Assembly (NCBI RefSeq): GCF_900450765.1
Contig: NZ_UGGU01000003.1
Location: 1,688,854 to 1,752,853, forward strand
Source: Fusobacterium necrogenes
Lineage (GTDB): Bacteria > Fusobacteriota > Fusobacteriia > Fusobacteriales > Fusobacteriaceae
Length of the DNA stretch: 64,000 bases
Direction: 5' to 3'
The notes below the pieces were generated by a model. That model was not told the DNA's origin. It was given only the letters and a program-made list of their open reading frames with translations, and made no database searches. Every line of letters starts with the position of its first letter. Within the stretch, counting starts at the first letter, position 1. The position numbers and the translations under genes were made by a program. Positions 45,895 through 57,142 of the stretch are shown here, in pieces.

Positions 45895-47172
45895 TTATTC
45901 TATTATCTCTTCCATTTTCATTCCTCTAGATCCTTTCAAAAAAACAACCTTTGAATCTGAAAATTCAGACTTTATATTTTCTTTTATAAGAAATTTATCT
46001 GAAAATACTTTTATCTTATTACTCTTTTCTACTAATTCATAGGCTTTTTCCATTCTCTCTCCATAAAGATATATTCTATCTACTCTTATATTTATAGCTT
46101 TTTTTATAACTTCTTTATGATAAGCTATCTCGTTTTCTCCGAGTTCTAACATATCACCTAAAACAGCTATTTTTATTCTATCATTATACAAACTATCAAA
46201 AGTTTCTAAAGAATACTTCATAGATATCGGACTAGCATTATAAGCATCATTTATATATAAAACTCCCATTCTATCAATTTTTTGAAATCTCATAGGTGTC
46301 AAATTCAACTTATTAAATCCTTTTTGAATATCATGTTTAGATATATCTAATAATTCTACCATAGCTACAGCCATAGCTGCATCTATACAATTATGCTTCC
46401 CATTTAAGTTAACTTGATAACTCTCTTTATCTAAAAGAAATCTTATTCCATTCTCACTATCTTGATAATCTTTTATCTGTTTTTTACAGCTATTTTCATA
46501 GCCAACAGTTATTGCTTTTACATTTTTAAGATAAAAGTCATCTCCAAAGACAACTAAATTCTTTGAATTAACATATTTTATCATCTCACTCTTAGCTTTA
46601 AAAACATTTTCTCTTGTTTTTAAATACTCTAAATGAGAGTCTCCTATATTGGTTATAAGGCCATAATCAGGCTGTGCTATTCTACATAACCTATCTATCT
46701 CCCCAAATCCACTCATTCCCATCTCAAGAACTAATACTTCATCTTTATCTTCTAATTGCAAAATAGTATATGGTAGACCTATATGATTGTTATAGTTTCC
46801 TTCCGTCTTTTTACATCTATATTTCTGAGATAAAATAGAGTATATCATATCTTTAGTAGTTGTTTTTCCATTACTTCCTGTTATAGCTATAACCTTTATA
46901 TTTAAGACTTTTCTATACTCTTTTGCTATTTCTTGCATACTTTCTACTGTATCTTTTACTTTAATTACTTTTTCATTACTACCAGAATAGTTATCAGCTA
47001 TAACAAGTGCAGCTCCATCTTCTAAAGCATTCTCTATATAAACATTTCCATTATTGATAGCAAAAAAAAGAGCATCTTTATTTACTTTTCTGCTATCCAT
47101 AGTTACTTTTGATATTTCATTCAAATTTTCTAATTTAAATTTCTTCCTTAATAATTTTGTAAGAATTTCCAT
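45895..47172 (-). CDS. murF: UDP-N-acetylmuramoyl-tripeptide--D-alanyl-D-alanine ligase
   Basis: Adds D-Ala-D-Ala to the tripeptide precursor. From the ATG at 47172 the product is 425 residues; a TTG at 47184 is also in frame, and neither has a strong ribosome-binding site. It has the ATP loop ITGSNGKTTTKDM, the EMGMSGFGEI block and YINDAYNASPISMKYSLETF. It is the first gene of the cluster here; murE, ftsL, ftsI, mraW and mraZ do not precede it. Confidence 0.94.
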   Translation of the reverse strand: MEILTKLLRKKFKLENLNEISKVTMDSRKVNKDALFFAINNGNVYIENALEDGAALVIADNYSGSNEKVIKVKDTVESMQEIAKEYRKVLNIKVIAITGSNGKTTTKDMIYSILSQKYRCKKTEGNYNNHIGLPYTILQLEDKDEVLVLEMGMSGFGEIDRLCRIAQPDYGLITNIGDSHLEYLKTRENVFKAKSEMIKYVNSKNLVVFGDDFYLKNVKAITVGYENSCKKQIKDYQDSENGIRFLLDKESYQVNLNGKHNCIDAAMAVAMVELLDISKHDIQKGFNKLNLTPMRFQKIDRMGVLYINDAYNASPISMKYSLETFDSLYNDRIKIAVLGDMLELGENEIAYHKEVIKKAINIRVDRIYLYGERMEKAYELVEKSNKIKVFSDKFLIKENIKSEFSDSKVVFLKGSRGMKMEEIIE

Positions 47173-47234
47173 AAATATTACCAAATTAATTTATAAATTA
47201 ATATGCCTTTCTTTATATTTAATACTAACAGTTT

Positions 47235-47263
47235 ATTGTATCATTAATAGCTATATAATACAA
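47235..47263 (-). promoter_or_regulatory. promoter of the murF-ftsZ cluster
   Basis: TTGTAT (47263-47258), a 17-base spacer and TACAAT (47240-47235). The two boxes also form an inverted repeat (ATTGTAT/ATACAAT), which may be coincidental. Confidence 0.65.
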
Positions 47264-47270
47264 TGAACTT

Positions 47271-47840
47271 TTATATATTTTTAACTAAATTCTCCTTCAA
47301 AAAGTTTGCAAAATCTAAAAGATTTCTGTAATTTTTTACTTTCATTCTCTTAATTTTAGTTAAATGCTCCATTCCGTGCCCTGTTTCTAACAATATTGGA
47401 GTTACATTTGCATTTATACCAGCTTCTATATCACTTATATTATCTCCTATCATAAAAGATTTTTCTCTATCTATATCAAACTCTTTTATAGCTTCTTCTA
47501 ACATCCCAGGATTAGGTTTTCTACAATTACACTCTACCTTATATTTTCCAACTCCTTTTTCTGGATGATGTGGACAAAAATAAAATTTTTTTATTTTTAT
47601 TCCCTCTTTTTCCAATATCTCTCCAATATAATTATTTAAAATTTCTAAATCTTCTTCAGTATAATATCCTCTTGCTATTCCTGATTGATTGGTAACTACT
47701 ACAAAAATATATCCCAAATCTGCTAGAATTTTTAATCCTTCTACTACTCCCTCTTCAAATTCAAAATCTTCTATTTTATGTAAATAATCTTTCTCTATAT
47801 TTATAGTTCCATCCCTATCTAAAATAATAGCTTTATTCAT
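47271..47840 (-). CDS. gmhB: D-glycero-D-manno-heptose 1,7-bisphosphate 7-phosphatase
   Basis: HAD-superfamily phosphatase of ADP-heptose synthesis for lipopolysaccharide cores. The 189-residue protein has catalytic DRDGT with Asp8 and Asp10, VVTNQSG, a zinc loop (CPHHPEKG and CNCRKPNPGM) and MIGDNISDIEAG. A Gram-negative trait. No other heptose gene is adjacent. A TATAAT box (47887-47882) upstream is a candidate -10. Confidence 0.9.
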   Translation of the reverse strand: MNKAIILDRDGTINIEKDYLHKIEDFEFEEGVVEGLKILADLGYIFVVVTNQSGIARGYYTEEDLEILNNYIGEILEKEGIKIKKFYFCPHHPEKGVGKYKVECNCRKPNPGMLEEAIKEFDIDREKSFMIGDNISDIEAGINANVTPILLETGHGMEHLTKIKRMKVKNYRNLLDFANFLKENLVKNI

Positions 47841-47939
47841 AATTTCAATCCCTTCTATCTCAAATCTTTAAAATCATTCTTATTATATCATAGTTTATTG
47901 GAGAATAGAAATAGAATAAAAATTACAAAAAATAAAAAA

Positions 47940-48057
47940 GCTTGGCAAGTTCCTATCCTCCCAGGAGGCTTCCCTCCAAGTACTTTCAGCGTTTACGGGC
48001 TTAACTTCCAGGTTCGGAATGTGTCTGGGTGTACCCCCGTAGCTCTTCTCACCAAGC
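47940..48057 (-). rRNA. rrf: 5S ribosomal RNA
   Basis: About 118 bases. The terminal helix GCTTGGT pairs with GCCAAGC, and the interior has CCGAACCTGGAAGTTAAG, the conserved 5S core. It is the last gene of the rRNA operon. The terminal helix is followed directly by TTTTTTATTTTTT, which could make it also act as terminator. Confidence 0.95.
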
Positions 48058-48081
48058 TAATGTCTATTTACATAGGCATTT

Positions 48082-48173
48082 GAAACTATATAGTAATATC
48101 AGGTAACGCTGATTCCTTTCAGTCATCTGCGTCTAAATAATCATAGTCGTAACTTCGTTACTTCTTGATTATT
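48082..48173 (-). other. 23S-5S spacer with processing strand and hairpin
   Basis: Holds the 3' strand of the 23S processing stem (48082-48094, partner at 51157-51169) and a hairpin (48136-48173) whose sequence recurs in the 16S-23S spacer. No tRNA gene. Confidence 0.75.
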
Positions 48174-48176
48174 TGA

Positions 48177-51088
<2,912 letters not shown>

Positions 51089-51297
51089 TTTAGTTTTTAA
51101 ATATTGATTGACAGCTAACTCTATTAAAATTAGAGTTAAATTGTATTATCTGATTTACTATATAGTTTCCAATGTCCATTAATAATAATGTTGCGTCCCA
51201 TTCTCCGAATGCGACATCTTTATAATCATAGTCGTAACTCCGTCACTCCTTGATTATAAGAACATTATCAATAGAATAGAGAAAGTATTGCTCCTTA
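51089..51297 (-). other. 16S-23S spacer without tRNA genes
   Basis: A 209-base spacer. It holds the 3' strand of the 16S processing stem (51261-51290), a hairpin (51220-51259) and the 5' strand of the 23S processing stem (51157-51169). The common tRNA-Ile and tRNA-Ala genes are absent. Confidence 0.85.
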
Positions 51298-52809
<1,512 letters not shown>

Positions 52810-52860
52810 TATTAAACTCAGTAAAATATACTGATTATTTACACCAATTTATTGTTGTGT

Positions 52861-52900
52861 TTGCATTACTTATCTTTCTCTATTCTGTTGCTAATGTCCT
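52861..52900 (-). other. 5' strand of the 16S processing stem
   Basis: In the leader of the rRNA transcript, AGAATAGAGAAAG (52886-52874) pairs perfectly over 13 bases with CTTTCTCTATTCT (51285-51273) after the 16S, with extended imperfect pairing on both sides. It is expected to be an RNase III site. Confidence 0.75.
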
Positions 52901-52935
52901 TATTCATCAGTACCGCTCTCTCGCGAACAAGGTAT

Positions 52936-52964
52936 ATGTTACCATAAATAATATTTTTCGTCAA
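52936..52964 (-). promoter_or_regulatory. promoter of the rRNA operon
   Basis: TTGACG (52964-52959), a 17-base spacer and TAACAT (52941-52936). The start lies about 120 bases before 16S. A GC-rich stretch (GTTCGCGAGAGAGCGG) follows shortly after. Confidence 0.8.
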
Positions 52965-52993
52965 TACTTTTTTTTATTTTTTGAATTTATAAA

Positions 52994-53031
52994 TAAAAAT
53001 CCCCCTTTAATAACTTAAAGAGGGATTTTTA
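52994..53031. terminator. bidirectional terminator upstream of the rRNA operon
   Basis: AAATCCCCCTTTAA pairs with TTAAAGAGGGATTT, with T-rich tails on both strands. It lies between the rRNA promoter and the MATE gene, with no recognised gene ending at it in either direction. Confidence 0.85.
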
Positions 53032-53158
53032 TTTTACTAATCTATATAAAATATTTTGGGGAAAGATTTATGGTATAATAATACTATTTTTCAATGTCAT
53101 TTATGTGAAATTTAAAAGTAATTTTTTATAATTTCTAACAGTTTTATAATACAATTCC

Positions 53159-53187
53159 TTGACTTTCATCTTTTTATATGTTAGTAT
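53159..53187 (+). promoter_or_regulatory. promoter of the attenuated MATE gene
   Basis: TTGACT (53159-53164), a 17-base spacer and TAGTAT (53182-53187), with TG one base before the -10 (extended). The transcript would start near 53193. Confidence 0.7.
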
Positions 53188-53192
53188 TCTTA

Positions 53193-53280
53193 TACCATCG
53201 GAGGGTAAATAACTATTGTAAGTTATGAGCTGGATAAGATGACGGGTGAAACTCCCGTTTCTTATCTGGCTCTTTTTTTT
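53193..53280 (+). promoter_or_regulatory. attenuator leader, candidate guanidine-IV (mepA-motif) riboswitch
   Basis: The leader carries CGGAGGGTAAATAACT, a small ATAACT/AGTTAT hairpin (53209-53226) and then a large terminator: GAGCTGGATAAGA (53227-53239) pairs over 13 bases with TCTTATCTGGCTC (53260-53272), capped by ACGGG/CCCGT, followed by eight T. GGAG (53200-53203) can pair with CTCC (53252-53255) inside the terminator. Guanidine-IV riboswitches sit before MepA-type MATE genes and act by termination; this fits, but I recall the consensus only partly. Confidence 0.55.
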
Positions 53281-53299
53281 AACAAGGAGGAATTAAAAA

Positions 53300-54628
53300 A
53301 TGAAAGAATCAACATTATTAAAAGGAAATATTTTAAAATCATTAATTTCCTTTGCTTTTCCTGTTTTATTAGCACTCTTTTTACAAGCTATGTATGGAGC
53401 TGCAGACTTAATAATTGTGGGGAAATTTGCTGGAACCTTTGAACAATCTGGAGTAGCTACAGGAAGTCAATTTTTTAATATGGTTGCTATGGTGATTACA
53501 GGTTTATCCATGGGAATAACTGTTTTAGTTGCTCAAGCTATTGGATCAAATAAAAAAGAAGAAGCTAGTCAAGGAATAGGAGTAGGAATAGCTATATTTG
53601 CTATTTTAGCAATTTTCATTACAATTTCAGTTACAATTTTTAGTGACATACTTACTCAATTTATGCATTCTCCTCCAGAAGCTTTTAAACAAACTAGCTC
53701 TTATATATTCATATGTGGAATTGGAACTACTTTTATTGTAGCTTATAATGTTATTGGAGCAGTTTTTAGAGGTATAGGAGATTCTAAAACACCACTTATA
53801 ACTGTTGCTATTGCGTGCTTTATAAATATTGTAGGAGATTTAATTTTAGTTGTTATCTTTAAAATGGGAACAACTGGAGCTGCTATTGCTACTGTTACAG
53901 CTCAAGGAATAAGTGTTATTATCTCTCTTATTTTTATCTCTAAGAAAGAGCTCCCTTTCTCTTTTTCAAAAAAATATATATCTTTTAATAAAAAATTAAG
54001 TAAAAAAATATTAGTTGTAGGAATACCAATAGCTTTACAAGAACTTCTTGTACAGTTCTCTTTTCTATTTATTCAAATTATTGTAAATAGCATTGGAGTT
54101 ATAGAATCTGCCGCTGTTGGAGTAGCTGAAAAAGTTTGTATCTTCCTTATGTTAGTTGCATCTGCTTATATGCAATCTATTTCAGCTTTTGTTGCTCAAA
54201 ATAATGGAGCTAGATATTTTGATCGTTCAAAAAAAGCTCTTTTCTATGGAATTAAAACAGCCTTTATAGCAGGAATAATAATGGGTTCTCTATCATTTTT
54301 TTGGGGAAATCATCTTTCAGCATTTTTCTCAAATGAAGCAAATGTTATTTTATCTTCTCATAACTATTTAAAAGCTTATGCTATTGATTGTCTGTTAACT
54401 GCTGTACTTTTCTGTTTTATAGGTTATTTTAATGGGTGTAGTCACACTGTTTTTGTTATGTTACAAGGAATAATTGGGGCCTTCTTCATTAGAATTCCTG
54501 CTGTATATTTTATGAAAAATATCAAAGATGCTAATCTTTTTCATATTGGATTAGGAACTCCTATCTCTACAGTTGTACAAATACTTCTGTGTCTCATTGC
54601 TTATAGAATCTATACAAAAAAAAATTGA
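53300..54628 (+). CDS. MATE-family efflux transporter (MepA-like)
   Basis: A 442-residue inner-membrane antiporter with 12 predicted helices in two MatE repeats: FAFPVLLALFLQAMYGAADLIIVGKFAG at the start and VGIPIALQELLVQFSFLFIQIIVNSIG in the second half, plus the GAVFRGIGDSKTP loop. AAGGAGG precedes the ATG. Expression depends on read-through of the leader terminator. If the leader is guanidine-responsive, guanidinium or a guanidino compound is the likely substrate; this is inference. Confidence 0.9.
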   Translation: MKESTLLKGNILKSLISFAFPVLLALFLQAMYGAADLIIVGKFAGTFEQSGVATGSQFFNMVAMVITGLSMGITVLVAQAIGSNKKEEASQGIGVGIAIFAILAIFITISVTIFSDILTQFMHSPPEAFKQTSSYIFICGIGTTFIVAYNVIGAVFRGIGDSKTPLITVAIACFINIVGDLILVVIFKMGTTGAAIATVTAQGISVIISLIFISKKELPFSFSKKYISFNKKLSKKILVVGIPIALQELLVQFSFLFIQIIVNSIGVIESAAVGVAEKVCIFLMLVASAYMQSISAFVAQNNGARYFDRSKKALFYGIKTAFIAGIIMGSLSFFWGNHLSAFFSNEANVILSSHNYLKAYAIDCLLTAVLFCFIGYFNGCSHTVFVMLQGIIGAFFIRIPAVYFMKNIKDANLFHIGLGTPISTVVQILLCLIAYRIYTKKN

Positions 54629-54653
54629 CTTTTTCAATATTTTACTATATACT
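54625..54653 (+). promoter_or_regulatory. promoter of the queuosine-precursor transporter
   Basis: TTGACT (54625-54630), which overlaps the MATE stop codon, a 17-base spacer and TATACT (54648-54653). Confidence 0.75.
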
Positions 54654-54691
54654 AAATGCTGTAAAATTAAATAAACTCTTGTTTAGACAAG

Positions 54692-54731
54692 GAGATGTTC
54701 TACACAGACAAACCATCTATAAAAAACTAGG
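54692..54731 (+). promoter_or_regulatory. preQ1-I riboswitch aptamer
   Basis: AGATG (54693-54697) pairs with CATCT (54714-54718), with the TTCTACACAGACAAACC loop and then the A-rich tail ATAAAAAACTAGG. This is the compact H-type pseudoknot pattern of preQ1 class I, whose consensus tail is AAAAAACTA. The downstream gene is a queuosine-precursor transporter, a known target. Confidence 0.9.
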
Positions 54732-54761
54732 CCAAAATTTAAAGTAATTATTTATTTTAAA

Positions 54762-54786
54762 GAGCAGAGTTTTTCTGCTCTTTTTT
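54762..54786 (+). terminator. expression-platform terminator of the preQ1 riboswitch
   Basis: GAGCAGA (54762-54768) pairs with TCTGCTC (54774-54780), followed by TTTTTT. It lies between the aptamer and the gene, so preQ1 binding is expected to favour termination. Confidence 0.88.
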
Positions 54787-54833
54787 ATTAGTTATTTTAT
54801 CTTCCTAGTTTTTAATAAATTTAGGAGGATAGA

Positions 54834-55544
54834 ATGATATTTAGAAATGAATTACTTTGGTTTTGCATGCTCGTTATTAACTTTGGATTAATACTTTTTG
54901 CTTATAAAAAATTTGGAAGAATTGGACTTTATGCTTGGATACCAATTTCAACTATTTTAGCTAATATTCAAGTTGTTCTTTTAGTTGATTTATTTGGTTT
55001 TGGAACTACATTGGGAAATATTCTATATGCAGGAGGATTTTTAGTTACAGATATTTTAGCTGAAAATTATGGAAGAAAAGAAGCTCAAAAAGCTGTATAT
55101 TTAGGATTTTTCTCTCTTATTGCAATGACTTTAATTATGCAGATAGCTGTATCTTTTACACCTTCTAATATTGAAGAGGGAATTATAACATTTAATGGTG
55201 TTAAAAGGGTATTTGATTTTATGCCAAGAATAGTAATAGCTTCTCTTATCTCATACCTTATCTCTCAAACTCACGATATTTGGGCTTATGAGTTTTGGAA
55301 AAAGAAATACAGTGAGCCAAAACATATTTGGATAAGAAATAATGCTAGTACTATGGTTAGCCAACTTATAGATAATGCTTGTTTTACTTTAATAGCTTTC
55401 TATGGAGTTTATCCAAAAGAGGTATTAATCGAAATTTTCCTAACTACATATTTTATGAAATTCTTAGTAGCTGTATGTGATACTCCATTTGTATATATAG
55501 CTCACTACTTAAAAAAGAAAAATCTAATAGAACAGGTTATATAA
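54834..55544 (+). CDS. yhhQ: queuosine precursor transporter (VUT/YhhQ family)
   Basis: A 236-residue inner-membrane protein with about six helices. The family motif FLVTDILAENYGRKEAQKAVYLGF and the central HDIWAYEFWKKK, WIRNNASTMVSQLIDN block are typical. It imports queuine, preQ0 or preQ1 for tRNA wobble modification; the riboswitch supports preQ1. GGAGG precedes the ATG. No que biosynthesis gene is adjacent. Confidence 0.93.
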   Translation: MIFRNELLWFCMLVINFGLILFAYKKFGRIGLYAWIPISTILANIQVVLLVDLFGFGTTLGNILYAGGFLVTDILAENYGRKEAQKAVYLGFFSLIAMTLIMQIAVSFTPSNIEEGIITFNGVKRVFDFMPRIVIASLISYLISQTHDIWAYEFWKKKYSEPKHIWIRNNASTMVSQLIDNACFTLIAFYGVYPKEVLIEIFLTTYFMKFLVAVCDTPFVYIAHYLKKKNLIEQVI

Positions 55545-55548
55545 ATCT

Positions 55549-55836
55549 TTAAATTGAAATCAAAAATAAAAGTAACTACTCAGGCATTTCATCTTTTAAG
55601 AAGAAAACTAAGAATTGTTCCATATTCTAAGAAGTTGATTAACTATGGCTTATCTCACTAAAAATGCAAGGGTTAAGTCTTTTGACTTATTGCATTTTTT
55701 AGCGTTCGATTTCGCTGAGTTAATCTAACTTCTCTTCATAAATTACACAATTCTTTGAGTTTTCTTTAATTGACTAAGAACTGAGTAGTTACCAGTAAAT
55801 TTTCCTTTACTATTACTTTCTCCGATTTCAATTTAA
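55549..55836. repeat. long-palindrome intergenic element, copy 2
   Basis: The core CTAAAAATGCAA (55658-55669) and TTGCATTTTTTAG (55690-55702) encloses a TAAGTC/GACTTA hairpin; AGCGTTCGATTTCGCT follows at 55701-55716. Nested arm pairs: AGAAGTTGATTAACT (55630-55644) with 55718-55733; AAGAAAACTAAGAATTGT (55601-55618) with 55747-55766; GTAACTACTCAG (55572-55583) with 55781-55792; TTAAATTGAAATC (55549-55561) with 55824-55836. It fills the gap between two convergent genes. Confidence 0.85.
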
Positions 55837-55841
55837 GAAAT

Positions 55842-57035
55842 CTATTCATCTATGTAGTTATCAAAATATCCTTGAATTAAGATAATTGGTGTTCCTTTAT
55901 CTCCACTTCCAGAAGTTAAGTCACAAAGAGATCCTATTAAGTCAGTTAATCTTCTTGGAGTAGTTCCTTGAGTTATCATTTGTCCTTTTAAGTCAGAATC
56001 TTTACTCTTAATAGCTTCAGTTACAGCTTTTTGTAATTCTTCTCCTTTTAAATCAGCTAAATCATTATCAGCTAGATATTTTAATTTTATTTCATTTGGA
56101 GTTCCATCTAATCCATCAGTATATCCTGGAGAAACAACAGGATCAGCAAGTTCCCAAATTTTTCCAACTGGATCTTTAAATGCTCCATCTCCATAAACCA
56201 TAACTTCAATATTTTTTCCAGTTTTATCTTTTAACATTTTTTGAATTTTTACAACTAATTCTTTGCAATCACGAGGAAATAATTTTACACTATCTTCAGT
56301 TGCTTTGTTTGAACCTAGTAATCCATAATCAGAATTATATCCAGAACCATTTATAGAAGTAGTTAGAATTTCATCCATTCCATAAACTATTTTAGCTCCA
56401 GCTTTTTTTAGTAATTTTTTAGTTCTCATACGAGTGTGGATATCACAATTTAATACACAATCAGTATATTTTAAAATAGCAGTAGGATTATTAGCAAAAA
56501 CAACTTCAACTTCTGCCCCTTGTTCTCTAATAAGTTGTGAATAATACTCTATATAGTTTACTCCTGTAAATACGTGAATTGGATTTCCAAATTTTTCAGT
56601 AAACTCAGCTTCAGTTAAAATATCTGTCCAAGGATTAACTCCTTTTTCATCTAGTAAATCGTAATCTATAAAATGGTTTCCAACTTCATCAGAAGGATAA
56701 CTAAACATTAAAACTATCTTTTTAGCTCCTCTTGCAATTCCTTTTAAGCAAACAGAAAATCTATTTCTACTTAAAATTGGAAATATAAGTCCTATTGTAT
56801 TCTCTCCATATTTCTTTTTTACATCAGCTGCAATATCATCAATTGTAGCATAGTTTCCTTGAGCTCTAGCTACTATTGATTCAGTAATAGCCACTACATC
56901 TCTATCTCTTAATACAATATTTTCTGATTCAGCAGCAGCTAAAACAGCGTCTACTGTAAATACAGATATGTCATCACCTTGCTTAATAATTGGTGCACGA
57001 AGTCCTCTTGATATAGTTCCTACTAATCTTCCCAT
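55842..57035 (-). CDS. CofE-like (coenzyme F420-0 glutamate ligase family) protein
   Basis: A 397-residue protein. The N-terminal part (ISRGLRAPIIKQGDDISVFTVDAVLAAAE, LRDRDVVAITESIVARAQGN) and GDGAFKDPVGKIWELADPVVSP match the F420-0:gamma-glutamyl ligase fold; most of the length is specific to a long bacterial branch. Fusobacteria are not known to make F420 and no cofC, cofD, cofG or cofH is here, so another amide-ligase substrate is likely. It is a single-gene unit, convergent with the queuosine transporter. Confidence 0.75.
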   Translation of the reverse strand: MGRLVGTISRGLRAPIIKQGDDISVFTVDAVLAAAESENIVLRDRDVVAITESIVARAQGNYATIDDIAADVKKKYGENTIGLIFPILSRNRFSVCLKGIARGAKKIVLMFSYPSDEVGNHFIDYDLLDEKGVNPWTDILTEAEFTEKFGNPIHVFTGVNYIEYYSQLIREQGAEVEVVFANNPTAILKYTDCVLNCDIHTRMRTKKLLKKAGAKIVYGMDEILTTSINGSGYNSDYGLLGSNKATEDSVKLFPRDCKELVVKIQKMLKDKTGKNIEVMVYGDGAFKDPVGKIWELADPVVSPGYTDGLDGTPNEIKLKYLADNDLADLKGEELQKAVTEAIKSKDSDLKGQMITQGTTPRRLTDLIGSLCDLTSGSGDKGTPIILIQGYFDNYIDE

Positions 57036-57142
57036 ACTCTTACTCCTTTTTTATTTATTTAGAATTTTTACAAGAGTATTATATCATATTTTTTGAAAAA
57101 ATATTATTAAAAATAAAAAAAATAAAAGAAAAATAAGTTATT

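Noticed and set aside
51089-51297. tRNA-Ile or tRNA-Ala in the 16S-23S spacer
   Set aside because: No cloverleaf, no TTCGA-type T loop and no CCA end was found.
53239-53442. 67-residue plus-strand frame at the MATE leader
   Set aside because: It runs through the terminator stem and overlaps the start of the MATE gene in another frame.
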